DNA of 64,000 nt, taken from positions 434,001-498,000 of the forward strand of contig PUDQ02000033.1 of the NCBI GenBank assembly GCA_002964805.2, read 5' to 3'. The notes beneath the pieces were generated by a model. The model was not told where the DNA came from and did not search any database. It was given only the letters and a program-made list of their open reading frames with translations. Of this stretch, positions 1-9,662 are shown piece after piece; within the stretch, counting starts at the first letter, position 1; each line of letters starts with the position of its first letter. A program made the translations under genes and the position numbers. This DNA comes from Trametes villosa. Its lineage: Eukaryota; Basidiomycota; Agaricomycetes; Polyporales; Polyporaceae.

Positions 1-348
1 TACCTCAACAGCATCAAGTACCCCGCGGGCGGCAAGGCGCCGTACAGCGCGCGGTACATCGGCTCGATGGTCGCGGACGTGCACCGCACGCTGCTCTACG
101 GCGGCATCTTCGGCTACCCGGACGACAAGAAGAGCAAGAAGGGCAAGCTGCGGCTCCTCTACGAGGCGTTCCCGATGGCGTACCTCACCGAGCAAGCGGG
201 CGGCGTCGCGACGACGGGCACGAAGCGCATCCTCGACATCGTCCCCACCGGCATCCACGAGCGCTGCCCGGTCTTCCTCGGCAGCAAGGAGGACGTGCAG
301 GATTTGATGAAGTTCTACCAGGAGGCGGGCGGGGAGGCGAAGGCGTAG
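1..348 (+). CDS. FBP1: Fructose-1,6-bisphosphatase, C-terminal part
   Basis: Gluconeogenic enzyme that hydrolyses fructose-1,6-bisphosphate to fructose-6-phosphate in the cytosol. Only the last 115 codons lie in the window; the reading frame is open from base 1 and the gene begins upstream. The family's C-terminal core is visible: [13 protein letters not shown], then [10 protein letters not shown], then [14 protein letters not shown] followed by EQAGG. The Lys and Glu of the KLRLLYE stretch correspond to the substrate- and metal-binding residues of known FBPases. The end [15 protein letters not shown] is also typical. No intron is seen in this part. The gene converges on the Nur1-like gene, with 278 bp between the stop codons. 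Confidence 0.96.
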   Translation, partial: YLNSIKYPAGGKAPYSARYIGSMVADVHRTLLYGGIFGYPDDKKSKKGKLRLLYEAFPMAYLTEQAGGVATTGTKRILDIVPTGIHERCPVFLGSKEDVQDLMKFYQEAGGEAKA

Positions 349-626
349 GCTGTAGATGCGGACTGAGCGATGCGAAGCTGAGACGATGTAATATCCTGTA
401 TACTGTATGCATGATCTACCCTTTCCGTATGTGGCGTGCGCATTGTACCGATGGTGCAAGTGGGATGTGTGGTATGTGGAGAAACGAGCAACGTGAGCAA
501 CATGGGCATGGGAGTCCTGCTGGAAACCGGAGACATTATGTAGGAACCGTGGAGAAAACTACATCAAGACATAAGACGTGCATCCCGAGAGCATGGAACA
601 CATTAGCAAAACACGGCAGGGAGCCC
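349..626. other. Convergent 3' intergenic region
   Basis: This 278 bp gap separates the stop codons of FBP1 (+) and the Nur1-like gene (-). Short open frames cross it but none has codon bias, homology or splice signals I can support. It must hold the 3' UTRs and polyadenylation sites of both genes. Confidence 0.6.
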
Positions 627-2184
627 TCATTCCCAGACGTTCACCATCTCCGATTCGTGGGTCATGACCGCCGCGTCCTTCCGCACGGGGTTGACACGCG
701 GGTATACGAACTGTACTACGGTCAGCAGCCGTCGAGGAGGGAGAACGTGTGTACATACCTTCTCGTCATATTCGTGTAGCACTTCGGCAGCAATAATGGC
801 CTTGTCCTTGAGCAGGGCTTCGTAGGAACGCGACAGAGCGCGCGTCTGGGCAGATGAAACGTTCGGAACAGGACATAACTGCGAGCCTTGAAAAACACGC
901 ACCTGCACCCCAACCATAAACATGACCAAGAAGATCATCATCCAGTTCGCGCTCGAGAGCGCCATCCACAACAACGCATGCACAGGCGAGTACGTGCCGA
1001 ACAGCGCCATCTCGAGCGCGCCGGGCGTCCACACCTCGAGCTGCTGCACGCGCGCGTCCTCCTCCCACGGCTGCGGCGCGCGCGCCTTCGGCGGGCTCAG
1101 GTTCAGCAGGAAGCGCACGCTCACGCGCAGCCCGCGCCAGAGCGCGCTGAGGAACGCGGCGAGGAGCGCGGCGAGGGCGGCGGGGAGGGAGCGCCGCGGC
1201 ACGGCCTCGTCGGAGGACGCGCGGTGCGGCGTGCGGGGGCGCTTGATGAAGGAGGCGTGCGGGGAGGAGACGGGCTCGGCGGCGAGGTTGAGGTAGTAGA
1301 CGCGCGTGCGGGTGAAGAGGAAGAGCGCGTTCACGATGGAGGCGGAGACGAGGATGAAGGTCATCGGGACGGTCTGTCGGCGACATTCACGATCAGAAAC
1401 GGTAGGTGAAGATGAGGAGGGAATGTGGCGTACCCAGTCAAACCAGGACTCGCCCTCGCCTTCTCGGTACATGTCTTCCCATCCGAGGTCGGAGTCAGGA
1501 ACCCTGCGGATCTGCGAGACGCGCACACAGAGGTGGAGGAAATGCATGGTGCCGCCGATAATCCATGCTGAGTTTTCGGGCGACGGTAGAGGGAGGTTGT
1601 TGGGGAACTGCGAGATCTCGAAGGAAATTTGAGACGGTATCGACGTGATTCTAATTGGGGAATATAAGTTGAGCAGCTAGTTACAGCACGTGCATGAATC
1701 CGAATATTGTGTCGCAGAGTGCACGGGCGCGGATGTCGATCACCGTCCACTGCGGAACGTTGTGGCTAGTGCATATACCCCGGTATTCAACAATCTTGTG
1801 TTGACAGGATATACTGCTTTCAATAGAGACAGGAGTTTGCACAACTCACCTGTCGTACAGAGACTTTTTGCGTACCACCCGCTTGCCGGGAGTGCCCATA
1901 CCAGGAGTGCCGACATCGCTGCCCCGGCTTCTCCGTTTATTGGGGGTGGAGAACGGTGGAGGTCTCCTCGATCTCGCTGCTTCCCAGTCAAAAGGCTGAG
2001 ATGCCGACAGCGACGGTGAGGTAACTGGAGAGATGGGGTAGACTAGCCGTGCACGCGGCGTGGTCGGGTTACCGCGGACGGGGGTGGTGGGTGAGGCGGC
2101 TGTGGAGGCACTCGTCGAGCCGCCTGCTCTGGGCGAGGCGGAGACCGCAGCGTTGGTCTGGGCGAAGCGGCGGAGAGAGGACAT
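627..2184 (-). CDS. NUR1: DUF2418 nuclear-rim protein, Nur1/Mug154-like
   Basis: Probable inner-nuclear-envelope protein of the DUF2418 family (yeast Nur1, fission yeast Mug154), which in yeast tethers silent chromatin at the nuclear rim. The start at 2184 opens a basic, Ser/Pro-rich N-terminus beginning MSSLRRFAQ. Splicing at 1850 joins SLYD to SHNVPQWTVIDIRARALCD. Later exons hold HFLHLCVRVSQ, then WFDW joined (intron about 1372-1434) to TVPMTFILVSAS, a membrane segment (VNALFLF), a second one (MMIFLVMFMVGV), and the diagnostic C-terminus LLKDKAIIAAEVLHEYD joined to FVYPRVNPVRKDA and MTHESEMVNVWE. The intron between the FGFMH exon and the SFEISQF exon is ambiguous: it is either 34 nt (1646-1679), which is very short, or 82 nt with a different acceptor. 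The family call is good; nuclear-rim location is inferred from yeast. Confidence 0.78.
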
Positions 2185-2275
2185 GTCGGGCACAGTGGAG
2201 GCAGGCACCGACGGAGAGCACGGAGGGACGAGAGCGAGGGCGAGGACGCGACGGTGGCACGGCACGCGCGTGCGT

Positions 2276-2421
2276 GCGTGATTGGTGAGCGTGGGCAAAT
2301 TGTGACGTGACGTAATGTCGCGAGAATCACGCCCCCGTTATCAGTAGACCCCGCCTTATAACTCGCTTATGATGTCCTTGCCGAGGCATATGAGACGTGT
2401 ATAAGCGGACTATAAGGCGGG
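2276..2421. promoter_or_regulatory. Divergent promoter elements upstream of the Nur1-like gene
   Basis: On the minus strand a CCAAT box (2281-2285) lies about 95 bp above the Nur1-like start. Two overlapping CRE-like sites, TGACGTGA and TGACGTAA, occupy 2303-2315. Farther out, 2350-2370 and 2401-2421 form an imperfect inverted repeat (18 of 21 positions pair). Each arm carries a TATAAGGCGGG-like core pointing outwards' opposite strand: minus strand in the left arm, plus strand in the right arm. This looks like a divergent promoter between the Nur1-like gene and the gene at 2967. Use of these sites is inferred. Confidence 0.45.
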
Positions 2422-2966
2422 CGTCCGTTTATGATTCAATGATACGCTGGGGGCGGAAAATGCGACACTGTGTCCATCACAGCCTCGCACGTTCCGCCAC
2501 ATCAGCCACATCAGCCACCCTCTTTCCTGACTCCGCCTTCGGAGAAACAAAGGGCACCGCTCCCATTGGCCAGACCAAGCCAAACACGCGGTCGCCTCGT
2601 GAAACGAAAATCCAATGGGAAGAAAACAAGGCATGGTGTGACAATAAATCAGCGGGTGGGAAAATCTGCCGACACGTGTTGGGGTTATATTGTGACCTGT
2701 TTGTATGCCCGCTGCCTGAATAGGGAAAACGAACCAAGTTCAAAAGTCAACGAGCGCGCTCCGGCTGCTCCTTGCACTCCTTCCCCTTCCTCCTGCGCTC
2801 CCCCCTTTTGTTCCCTCCCCTTCATCTCAGGCGACCATTCCGTCCCCTCCTACATTCCAATAACCGCGCTACCCCCCGTCCCCCCGCTCCGTTTCCCACC
2901 ATAACGTCCACGCTCAGAGCCGCTACTTCCACATCCTTGTCGCCCTCGCACTCCGTCAGCGTCAGG

Positions 2967-4454
2967 ATGGCCCAGCCCTCTTCCTCCCACCGGGAACGGG
3001 AAAGGGAGCGCAGTGAACGCTCCTCCCGTCACCACCACCACCGCACCATCTCCTCCACGACCCTCCTCCTCGTCCTCTCCCTCGTCCTGGCCGTCTTGGC
3101 CGTCATGCTCTCACTCCCCTCAAATCAGAGCGCCAGCAACGCCGCCGCTGCAGCGGCCGGTGGCGAGCCCAACGCTCAAGGTTTCTGGGGAATCATCACG
3201 CCGAAGCGTACTCAAGCCCTCCTCGCTCGCGAGAGCAACGTCGCCGTCCGTGAGGCCGAGGTCGCCCGCCGCGAGGCCGAGATCCTCGTTGGTGCCCCCG
3301 GAGGCGTGATTGCCCCCACCCCCACTGCCATTGCCTGCCCCGTCTGCCCCACCGTCTACGAGAAGGTGACGGAGGCGCCCCTCCCTGTCCAGACCGTCAT
3401 CAAGGAGGTTGTCAAGGAGGAGTCTCTTACCCCGCCTGGATGGTGGGATCAGGCTCGCATCCGCGCTGAGGACATCCTCGATCGCGAGCTCAAAATCGCT
3501 GAGCGCGAACGCGAGATCAGCCGCCGCGAGGAGGCCGTCAACCGTCGCGAGCACGACGCGTCAAGACGTGAGGGCTGGATCATGGAACAGCTCGTGTATG
3601 TCTCATGTACTGTCATTCATATTCCTCTACTAACGTGCATTGACCTCCTAGTGCGCTGAACGAAGCCCAACCCGAGACGGTTGAGGAAGAGTACATTTAC
3701 AACGAGCCGCCACCTGTGGCAGCACCTGGCGGCGCGAGACGGAAACCCAAGGTACCCCCGACTCCACCCCAGCAGCGCCGCTCCGAGCTCTGAGACGAAG
3801 GGGGAATTCATGCCAACAATTTCCTTTCTATTTTGCTTGCCACTTATGTAGAGTTCGTATCCATCGTCCCTCCCCTCCCCTCCCTTCGTCCCGGGCTTGG
3901 GGGACCACGGTGTTTGTCAGCTTGTTCCCCCGCGTCCTTGTATGCTGATAGCCTGTCTGCACTTGCTTCATCGATCCTCCTGCCAGACGCGTGTCTTGGT
4001 CGCGCCCACGTGATGCGCGTCGCGGACAGTCACTGTGTGACTCCGCTTTCTCTTTCGAGTGCAGACAGGCTATCAGACTACGTTCCCCCTTCCATGTGTT
4101 GGAATAGCTCGCTGACATACATTTCTTTCTTTTTAGGCCCTCCCGCTCCCCCCTCCTATTATTCTTACTGAGACCGCCATCGAGATCGCGACCGAGACCA
4201 GGACCGTCACGCACACCCAACACCACACGGTTCCGACGCAGGTCACTGTTCCTCCGCCATCCAGCACTCGCCGTGTCGCTTCCCCGACTCCGAACATCGT
4301 GAGCTCTTCCTCTACCACCCACATCCCGAAGACCACGTCGGTCGAGGTTGTGGTTGAGGAAGAGGTCTTCGAGCCCGAGGAAGTCGAGACGACCGTCACG
4401 ATGATGCGCGGCCCCAGGAAGCGGCACCCGAAGAAGTGGTGGGGAGGCTGGTGA
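2967..4454 (+). CDS. Single-pass membrane protein with coiled coil
   Basis: I do not recognise a named family. The start at 2967 gives a short basic N-terminus with RERERER and HHHH runs. One hydrophobic segment follows (TTLLLVLSLVLAVLAVMLSL, residues about 33-52), then an extracytoplasmic or lumenal part. That part has two charged heptad-like blocks rich in REAEVARREAE and AEREREISRREEAVNRRE, consistent with coiled coils. Exons are 2967-3595, 3652-3751 and 4137-4454. The last exon encodes a Thr/Val-rich tail and ends RKRHPKKWWGGW. If the 385 nt second intron is retained, translation stops at 3793 instead, giving a short Pro-rich end. That intron carries a 19 bp perfect inverted repeat. Similar architectures occur in hypothetical proteins of other basidiomycetes; function is unknown. 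Confidence 0.6.
3945..4076. repeat. MITE-like 132 bp element with 19 bp perfect terminal inverted repeats
   Basis: CTGATAGCCTGTCTGCACT at 3945-3963 is matched exactly in reverse complement at 4058-4076. The arms enclose about 94 bp with no ORF. The element lies inside the second intron of the membrane coiled-coil gene, or in its 3' UTR if the short isoform is made. No target-site duplication is evident, so it could be a decayed MITE or a long RNA hairpin. Confidence 0.6.
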
Positions 4455-5411
4455 AGTGTCCCGCGAGGGAACGTGTTGACGAGCGTGTGACGAACGATCA
4501 TGTCCCGTGTACGAGGTCCTATCTCTTTTATTGCTTTCATTTCTACCCCCCTTCCTTGATGGCTGGCACTATTTGAACTACGTACCGCTGCTGTATTTTT
4601 GCTACCCCTGCCTCACGATACGACCCGCTGCGATACCTCCCCCCATACTCCGTACGCGCGCATGCTGCGCAGCCCACTAGCTAGTGCTTAGCTACCCCCG
4701 ACCCTCTCATCTCCTACTTACGACTACGACTGACTCGGATGGAGGTCCCAATCAGCATGGCATCTTACGGTTTCTCTCCTGCTTGTGTAACTGGTGATGA
4801 TGGCGACGATGCCGGATATACGTGTAGAGTAACCTATTGGGCTAGGAGTGCTGTTACGATACTTGCAGAATCTTAGACTTGGACTCTTGCCTATGCGGTT
4901 GCGGGACGGTGTCTGGTTGTGGTGGGACGGTGTCTGGTTGTGGTACTGTTGGACCGGTCTACCCTAACTGTCAGTTACGGAACAGATTTTCGTGTCCGTT
5001 GACGTGCGTCTGGTTCATGTTGGAAAGTTGCGACGCGGGGGATCGCGATAGCATTTCGTGCGATCTCGATCACCGAACGAGTGGATCTGCTTGCTTGCCG
5101 CGGAAGCGCCCGACTGGGAGGGGATGCGAGCCTATGCGAGCCTCGTTGTATGCGCCCTCCATCCCCTCGACGCTCCCGCCGCTCGCGCGAACAACAGTCC
5201 TTGTTCCTTGGTTGCTGGGGTCTGGCTCCTGTTTGAGCGGTTGGACCTGCCTTCTCTCTTGCTCAGATACCACTAGGAGGCGAAAAGCGGACGTCTACGG
5301 TCTACCGCAGCGCTAATCGGCCCTGCACCAAGTTCGCGTCCTTGTAGGCTTGCACCTCGCCGTCTATCATATCCACGCGAGGACCCCTGAATCACCCGCT
5401 GAACACCCAAA
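4455..5411. other. Intergenic region with a 2 x 21 bp tandem repeat
   Basis: No gene is supported in this 957 bp stretch. Two exact head-to-tail copies of GGGACGGTGTCTGGTTGTGG plus one T lie at 4903-4923 and 4924-4944. The 145-codon ORF over 4879-5316 uses these repeats as codons and has no family resemblance. The right part must include the promoter of the CCCH gene at 5412. Confidence 0.5.
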
Positions 5412-8154
5412 ATGCCGCACGTTCGATGCCGCGTGAGTCCTACTTACCTCCCTCGTCTCGGCCCTCGACGCCTGCCCTACGCTCGCTCACCGGTCGCCCG
5501 TTTCTACCGCTAGTTCTTCGACGAGGCCGGCAGCCCAATCGGCAGTGGGTGCCCTAAAGGCCCGGGCGAGTGCGCATTCATCCACCCAAGCTCACCACAG
5601 TGGCGCAGCGCGCCGAAACCAAGGACGTACTACCCATCCAGGGGCCGCGGCCGGGGAGGAGGAGGCGGAGGCGGATTCCCGCGCGGGGGCCGCTCGTGGG
5701 ACGGTGATTCAGGACGAGGCGGGGACGAACCAGCCGACGCGGGGTGGGGTGGGCGCACAGGCGGGGGGAGCAGCCGTGGATCTAACTGGGGAGGCTCAAG
5801 CAGGTCAGGAGGAGCAGCTGGGGTGTGGGGGGACGCGGGCGCGTCGTCGGCGTGGGGAAACTCGTTTGGCGGGTCCAGCTGGGACACTGGGAACGCCGCC
5901 AGCAGCTCGAACCAAGCAGGATCCAGCGCGAGTGCAGCTGCCTCGGGATGGGATACCCGCCCAACGGCGCCCACCGCTGCCCCTGCTGTCGACAACACCC
6001 CGGCCCTCGACTGGGGCGCGCCCTCCTCAGGCTGGGGCGAACCGTCTGGTGGATGGGGTGCGCCCGCGCCGCCTACTTCTGCCGATGCACCCCTCTCTGA
6101 GCCAGCAGCCGACTGGGGCGCGCCTCCTCCGCTACCGCAGGGCGGCGGTGGTTGGGGGGACCCTGCACCCACCACCGTACAACGGTCGCCGGATCGCGAG
6201 AAGCAAGCCGCTGAAGAGGCCATCTGGGGCGACTCCGCGATGGGCAAAAGCGCGAACACCCCGTCGATGTCTACCCCGCAATGGGCGACGCCGCGCACCC
6301 CGCGCTCGCCGGACCGGAGCCCGCAGAGAGAGCGCGTGCAACCCGCGGATCCGCGTCGACGATCAAGTACAGCGATAAACGCCCCTTCATCCTCGAAAGT
6401 CCCGACGGTGGCGGCGGCGATGTCACCCTCAGACGAGGCCGCACAGAGCATCATGGCGAAGGAGGGACCGGCGGAGGAGACGCGTCTCCTCAGCTGGGGC
6501 GTCCCGGCGCCCGTCTCTGCTGCAGGCCCGAGAGGGGAGTCGCCCGCCACCAATCCGTTTGTCTTCACCGACTACACACCCATGAGACGAATGGACATTG
6601 TACCCCCGGAGCAGGTGGAGGAGGGCGAGCAGCCTGAGAACGTGGTCCGTGAAGTCGACATGGAGGATGCTGGTGGCGAGTCGCGCACGGGCTCAAAAGC
6701 GCCGTCAAGGGCGAGTTCGCCTATCTCTCCCGCCACCGAGGGCCGTCCCAAGAACACCAACCTAGACAGGTGGAAAGAGTACACAAGGTGCGCGCAGCTT
6801 TCCCTTCGCGATCCGCGCCACAGCTCACCTGTGTTCTCTCTTTCTCTCTTAGACTCATCACGAAGGCCGTCGCGCTCAACCTCGACCTAACGGCGCTGAA
6901 CGAGACACAGGGCAAGCTCCGCGCGCTGCAGCGCTCCTCGCGGTACCGCAGCGCGTCCATGACGCGCGCGCACGACCACCTCTCCCGCCTGCGCACGGAA
7001 CACGACGCCAAGCTCCGCCGCGTGCAGCGCAAGTTCGACGACTGCCTCGACCGGCTCGCCAAGCTGCCCGTGGACGGCCCCCCAGCCGAGGCGGACCTGC
7101 CCCCGGAGGTCGAAAAGCTGCGGAAATGGGTGCTCGATACGATGGGGTGGGTCGACTCGGTGCGCCCTCTCGTGGAGACGCACGTGGTGGCGGAACGCGT
7201 GGCGGCCGAGGCGCGCGTGGCGGAGGAGGCGCAACGGCTGGAGGAGGAGGAGGCGAGGCAGGAGGAGGCGGCGCTCGTGGCTAAGGCGCGGGAGGCGGCC
7301 GCGGCGCGGGCTGAGCTCGTCGTGGCGCAGGTCGACAGCATCGAGGAGAAGGTTACGGACCTCGAGCTGCAAGTCGAGGAACTGCGGACGGCGCCGATGA
7401 ACACCGCCGACGTCGTGCTGAAGGTCCTCCGGAGCCGCAAGGACATCGTCTTCTCGTTCGATAATTCAGACGGGACGTCCCAGAAGTCCGTCGAAGAGGG
7501 CGACGTGCCCCCGCCCCCGCCGAAGACCCAGAAGCAGCTCGAGGAGGAGTGTACGCGGCTGGAGGCTGAGCAGAAAGAGGTCCAGGCGCGCTACACGGAG
7601 CTACTGGCGCAGATCAAGGACGAGCGGACGAAGATCCTGGAAAAGAAGGTCGCCTATCACCAGCTCGCCGCTGACATGGCGGAGATGCAGATCCAGCTGA
7701 GCAAGGTGCGCACTCGCTCCCTCACATTCACCCCTCGATACGCTAACCGCCTAACCCGCTCCTCTACCAGCTTAACGAGGAATTCAAAGCGAAGTCCGCC
7801 GCGATCGAGGAGAGCCGCGCGCAGTCCGCGGCGGTCGCCGCGTCGATCGACGCGATCCGACACCGCGAGCCCGCACCCCCGCCGCCCCCGCCGACGCTCG
7901 ACGAGCTCGCGACGCAGCTCATCCCGCTGGTGCGGCACGACCTGCGCGGCGCGCTGCACGAGGGGCTGAGCGCGATGCGGTGCGGGGTGGACGAGGCGCT
8001 CACGCAGCAGGAGGAGGACATCTCCGTGCAGGTGTGGCAGGCGTTCCAGCCGGTGATGCGCCTCATCCAGCAGGTGCGCAACCTCTCGGACCACCACCCG
8101 GGCGTGATGATGCCGCCGCCGCCGCCCCCGGTGCAGAGCGTGCAGCATTCGTAG
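5412..8154 (+). CDS. N-terminal CCCH zinc finger, Gly/Trp-rich, C-terminal coiled coil protein
   Basis: Probable RNA-binding or regulatory protein of unknown role. Exons are 5412-5432, 5514-6787, 6853-7705 and 7771-8154. The 7-codon first exon ends MPHVRCR and joins FFDEAGSPIGSGC, then GPGECAFIHPSSPQW, giving one C-x15-C-x6-C-x3-H finger. A Gly/Arg-rich (RGG-like) segment follows. Then come repeated WGDxA, WGAP and GGWG elements, a Ser/Pro linker, and from about 6850 a long alpha-helical region with charged heptads (residues about 460-720). The C-terminus ends in poly-Pro. The second CCCH gene at 30335-32679 has the same finger layout and the same phase-0 intron immediately after Cys-Arg, so the two are paralogues. 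WG-rich segments resemble Argonaute-hook motifs, but that link is speculative. Confidence 0.75.
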
Positions 8155-8457
8155 CGGGCGCGCTGTGGGGTGGACCTTCTGGACTTGCCGTTGTATCTTG
8201 GTCGTAGTGTCTCAGTCTCGTCGTCGCTCTTGTCTCGTGTTGTTGCTCCGCGTGTTTTCCTCGCAGCTGTCCGCCATCTTTGTAGCTAATTAGCCCTCGC
8301 TTTCCCATCATACTAGCAGTAGACCAATGCATTTGTATATGTAGGTATCTCCTGTACATATCTATTATTGCGCCTCCAGTGTCCAGTGAGCCACAACCCG
8401 TGCCCCAGAAGAAGATACATAATAAGTTAGCATGAAGGTGGAAGCGACTGTGCGAGG
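8155..8457. other. Convergent 3' intergenic region
   Basis: These 303 bp separate the stop codons of the CCCH gene (+) and the cis-prenyltransferase gene (-). It is AT-richer than its surroundings around 8320-8420, as expected for 3' UTRs. No other feature is seen. Confidence 0.6.
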
Positions 8458-9523
8458 TCACTGGCTTTTGGACCAAATTTTGCGCTGGTAGTCCAGGATG
8501 ATCGGCATGAAGTCCAAGAGACCGAACTCGGGCCAGTACGTGGATGAGAACTGCAACTGAGTGTCCTCAGAACACTACACCGTGATTGTGAGTACGGTGT
8601 TGTGGGCAAACGGGTGTATCGCGACGCACCTGCCAGAGCATATAATCGCTCAGTCGCTTGACGCCGCTGCTGCGGACAAGTATGTCCAAGGGCGGACTTC
8701 CTGCGATGGACGTCATGAGATGGGCTTCAATGTCGTCGGCAGTGATGTCGCTGCGAAGAAAGGTTAGTAAAAGCCATAGTTAATTCCGAAGAATGCTACG
8801 TACCTGTCATCCGCATCGTTGTCCAAGCGCGACTGGATCGCTTTGTGCACCGCGGTCGTAATCTCGTCCCGGGATGTATAAGGCATGCAGAGGTTGAACA
8901 CAGCCCTGGTACTACGTGAGCGTCGCGTACATTCGCAGAGCGATATGAGCGTACCTGTCGTTGTTCTTGGTCAGGTTCTCCGCCTTTTCTGCGGCGGCCA
9001 AGACCCTCTCCGGTAGCATATCCTTGTTACCGACAACGACCAGGCGGATACCATACTGGTCTAAGATAGCTCTACTAGCGGTCAGCATGCATGCACAAGG
9101 GGCCCGCTCAAACGTACGCACCCCTTCTCACAAAGCTCTAGCAGCTTCTCCTCGGCGAGGTCCATGAGCGCAGTCACTTCCTCTGGGGACCGCTTGAAGT
9201 TTTCGATGGAGAACGCGTACGCGCTCACGCAGCGCACATTCAGCTTGATACATATCTCAAGCATCTACACGAACGCCTTCAGTAACGCGTTTGGAACCCT
9301 AATACGATGAACGTACCTTCCGAAGCGTGTAGAATCCATCGGTGTGGCCCTGCTTGACCTGCATGCCCTTGCTCCGCGCGTACCGCCGATTGCCGTCCAG
9401 GATGAAAGCGACATGCTGGGGTATTGGGCCCGCACGTAGGACGGCGATGAGGGCATCCTCCGCTTTAGCGGACGCTTGGTCTCTGAGCCAGCCGAGGGAG
9501 GATGCGATGAGCTGTGGCAACAT
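8458..9523 (-). CDS. RER2: Dehydrodolichyl diphosphate synthase (cis-prenyltransferase)
   Basis: Makes the polyprenyl diphosphate precursor of dolichol by cis-condensation of isopentenyl units; acts at the ER or lipid droplets, usually with a Nus1/NgBR partner. Exon 1 (9317-9523) holds HVAFILDGNRRYARSKG with the catalytic Asp and phosphate-binding Asn-Arg-Arg. Exon 2 (9122-9264) holds SAYAFSIENFKRS. Exon 3 starts at 9074 with AILDQYGIRLVVVG. Later exons carry AVFNLCMPYTSRDEI and DILVRSSGVKRLSDYMLWQ, the conserved substrate-binding box, although fungal enzymes more often have RTSG than RSSG. The end is FSSTYWPEFGLLDF. Length, about 270 residues, fits the family. The gene is head-to-head with the SWIM-RING gene, with 139 bp between start codons. 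Confidence 0.92.
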
Positions 9524-9662
9524 GTCGTGGGAAACCTCGCGACGCGAAGCGCGCCCACAGTATTTCTCGGAGCGCGCGCTGCTTTGCCCTGATCCGCATC
9601 CTCATAAACGCGACCACAACGCGACACCCCGCCACATCCTCTAGCAACCACGTACACTCGCG
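9524..9662. promoter_or_regulatory. Short shared divergent promoter
   Basis: Only 139 bp separate the divergent start codons of the cis-prenyltransferase (-) and SWIM-RING (+) genes, so both promoters and 5' UTRs must overlap here. No clear TATA box is seen on either strand. Co-regulation is plausible but not shown. Confidence 0.6.

Noticed and set aside
5630..6568. 312-codon minus-strand ORF
   Set aside because: Antisense shadow of the low-complexity WG/Pro-rich part of the CCCH gene, with no domain or splice context.
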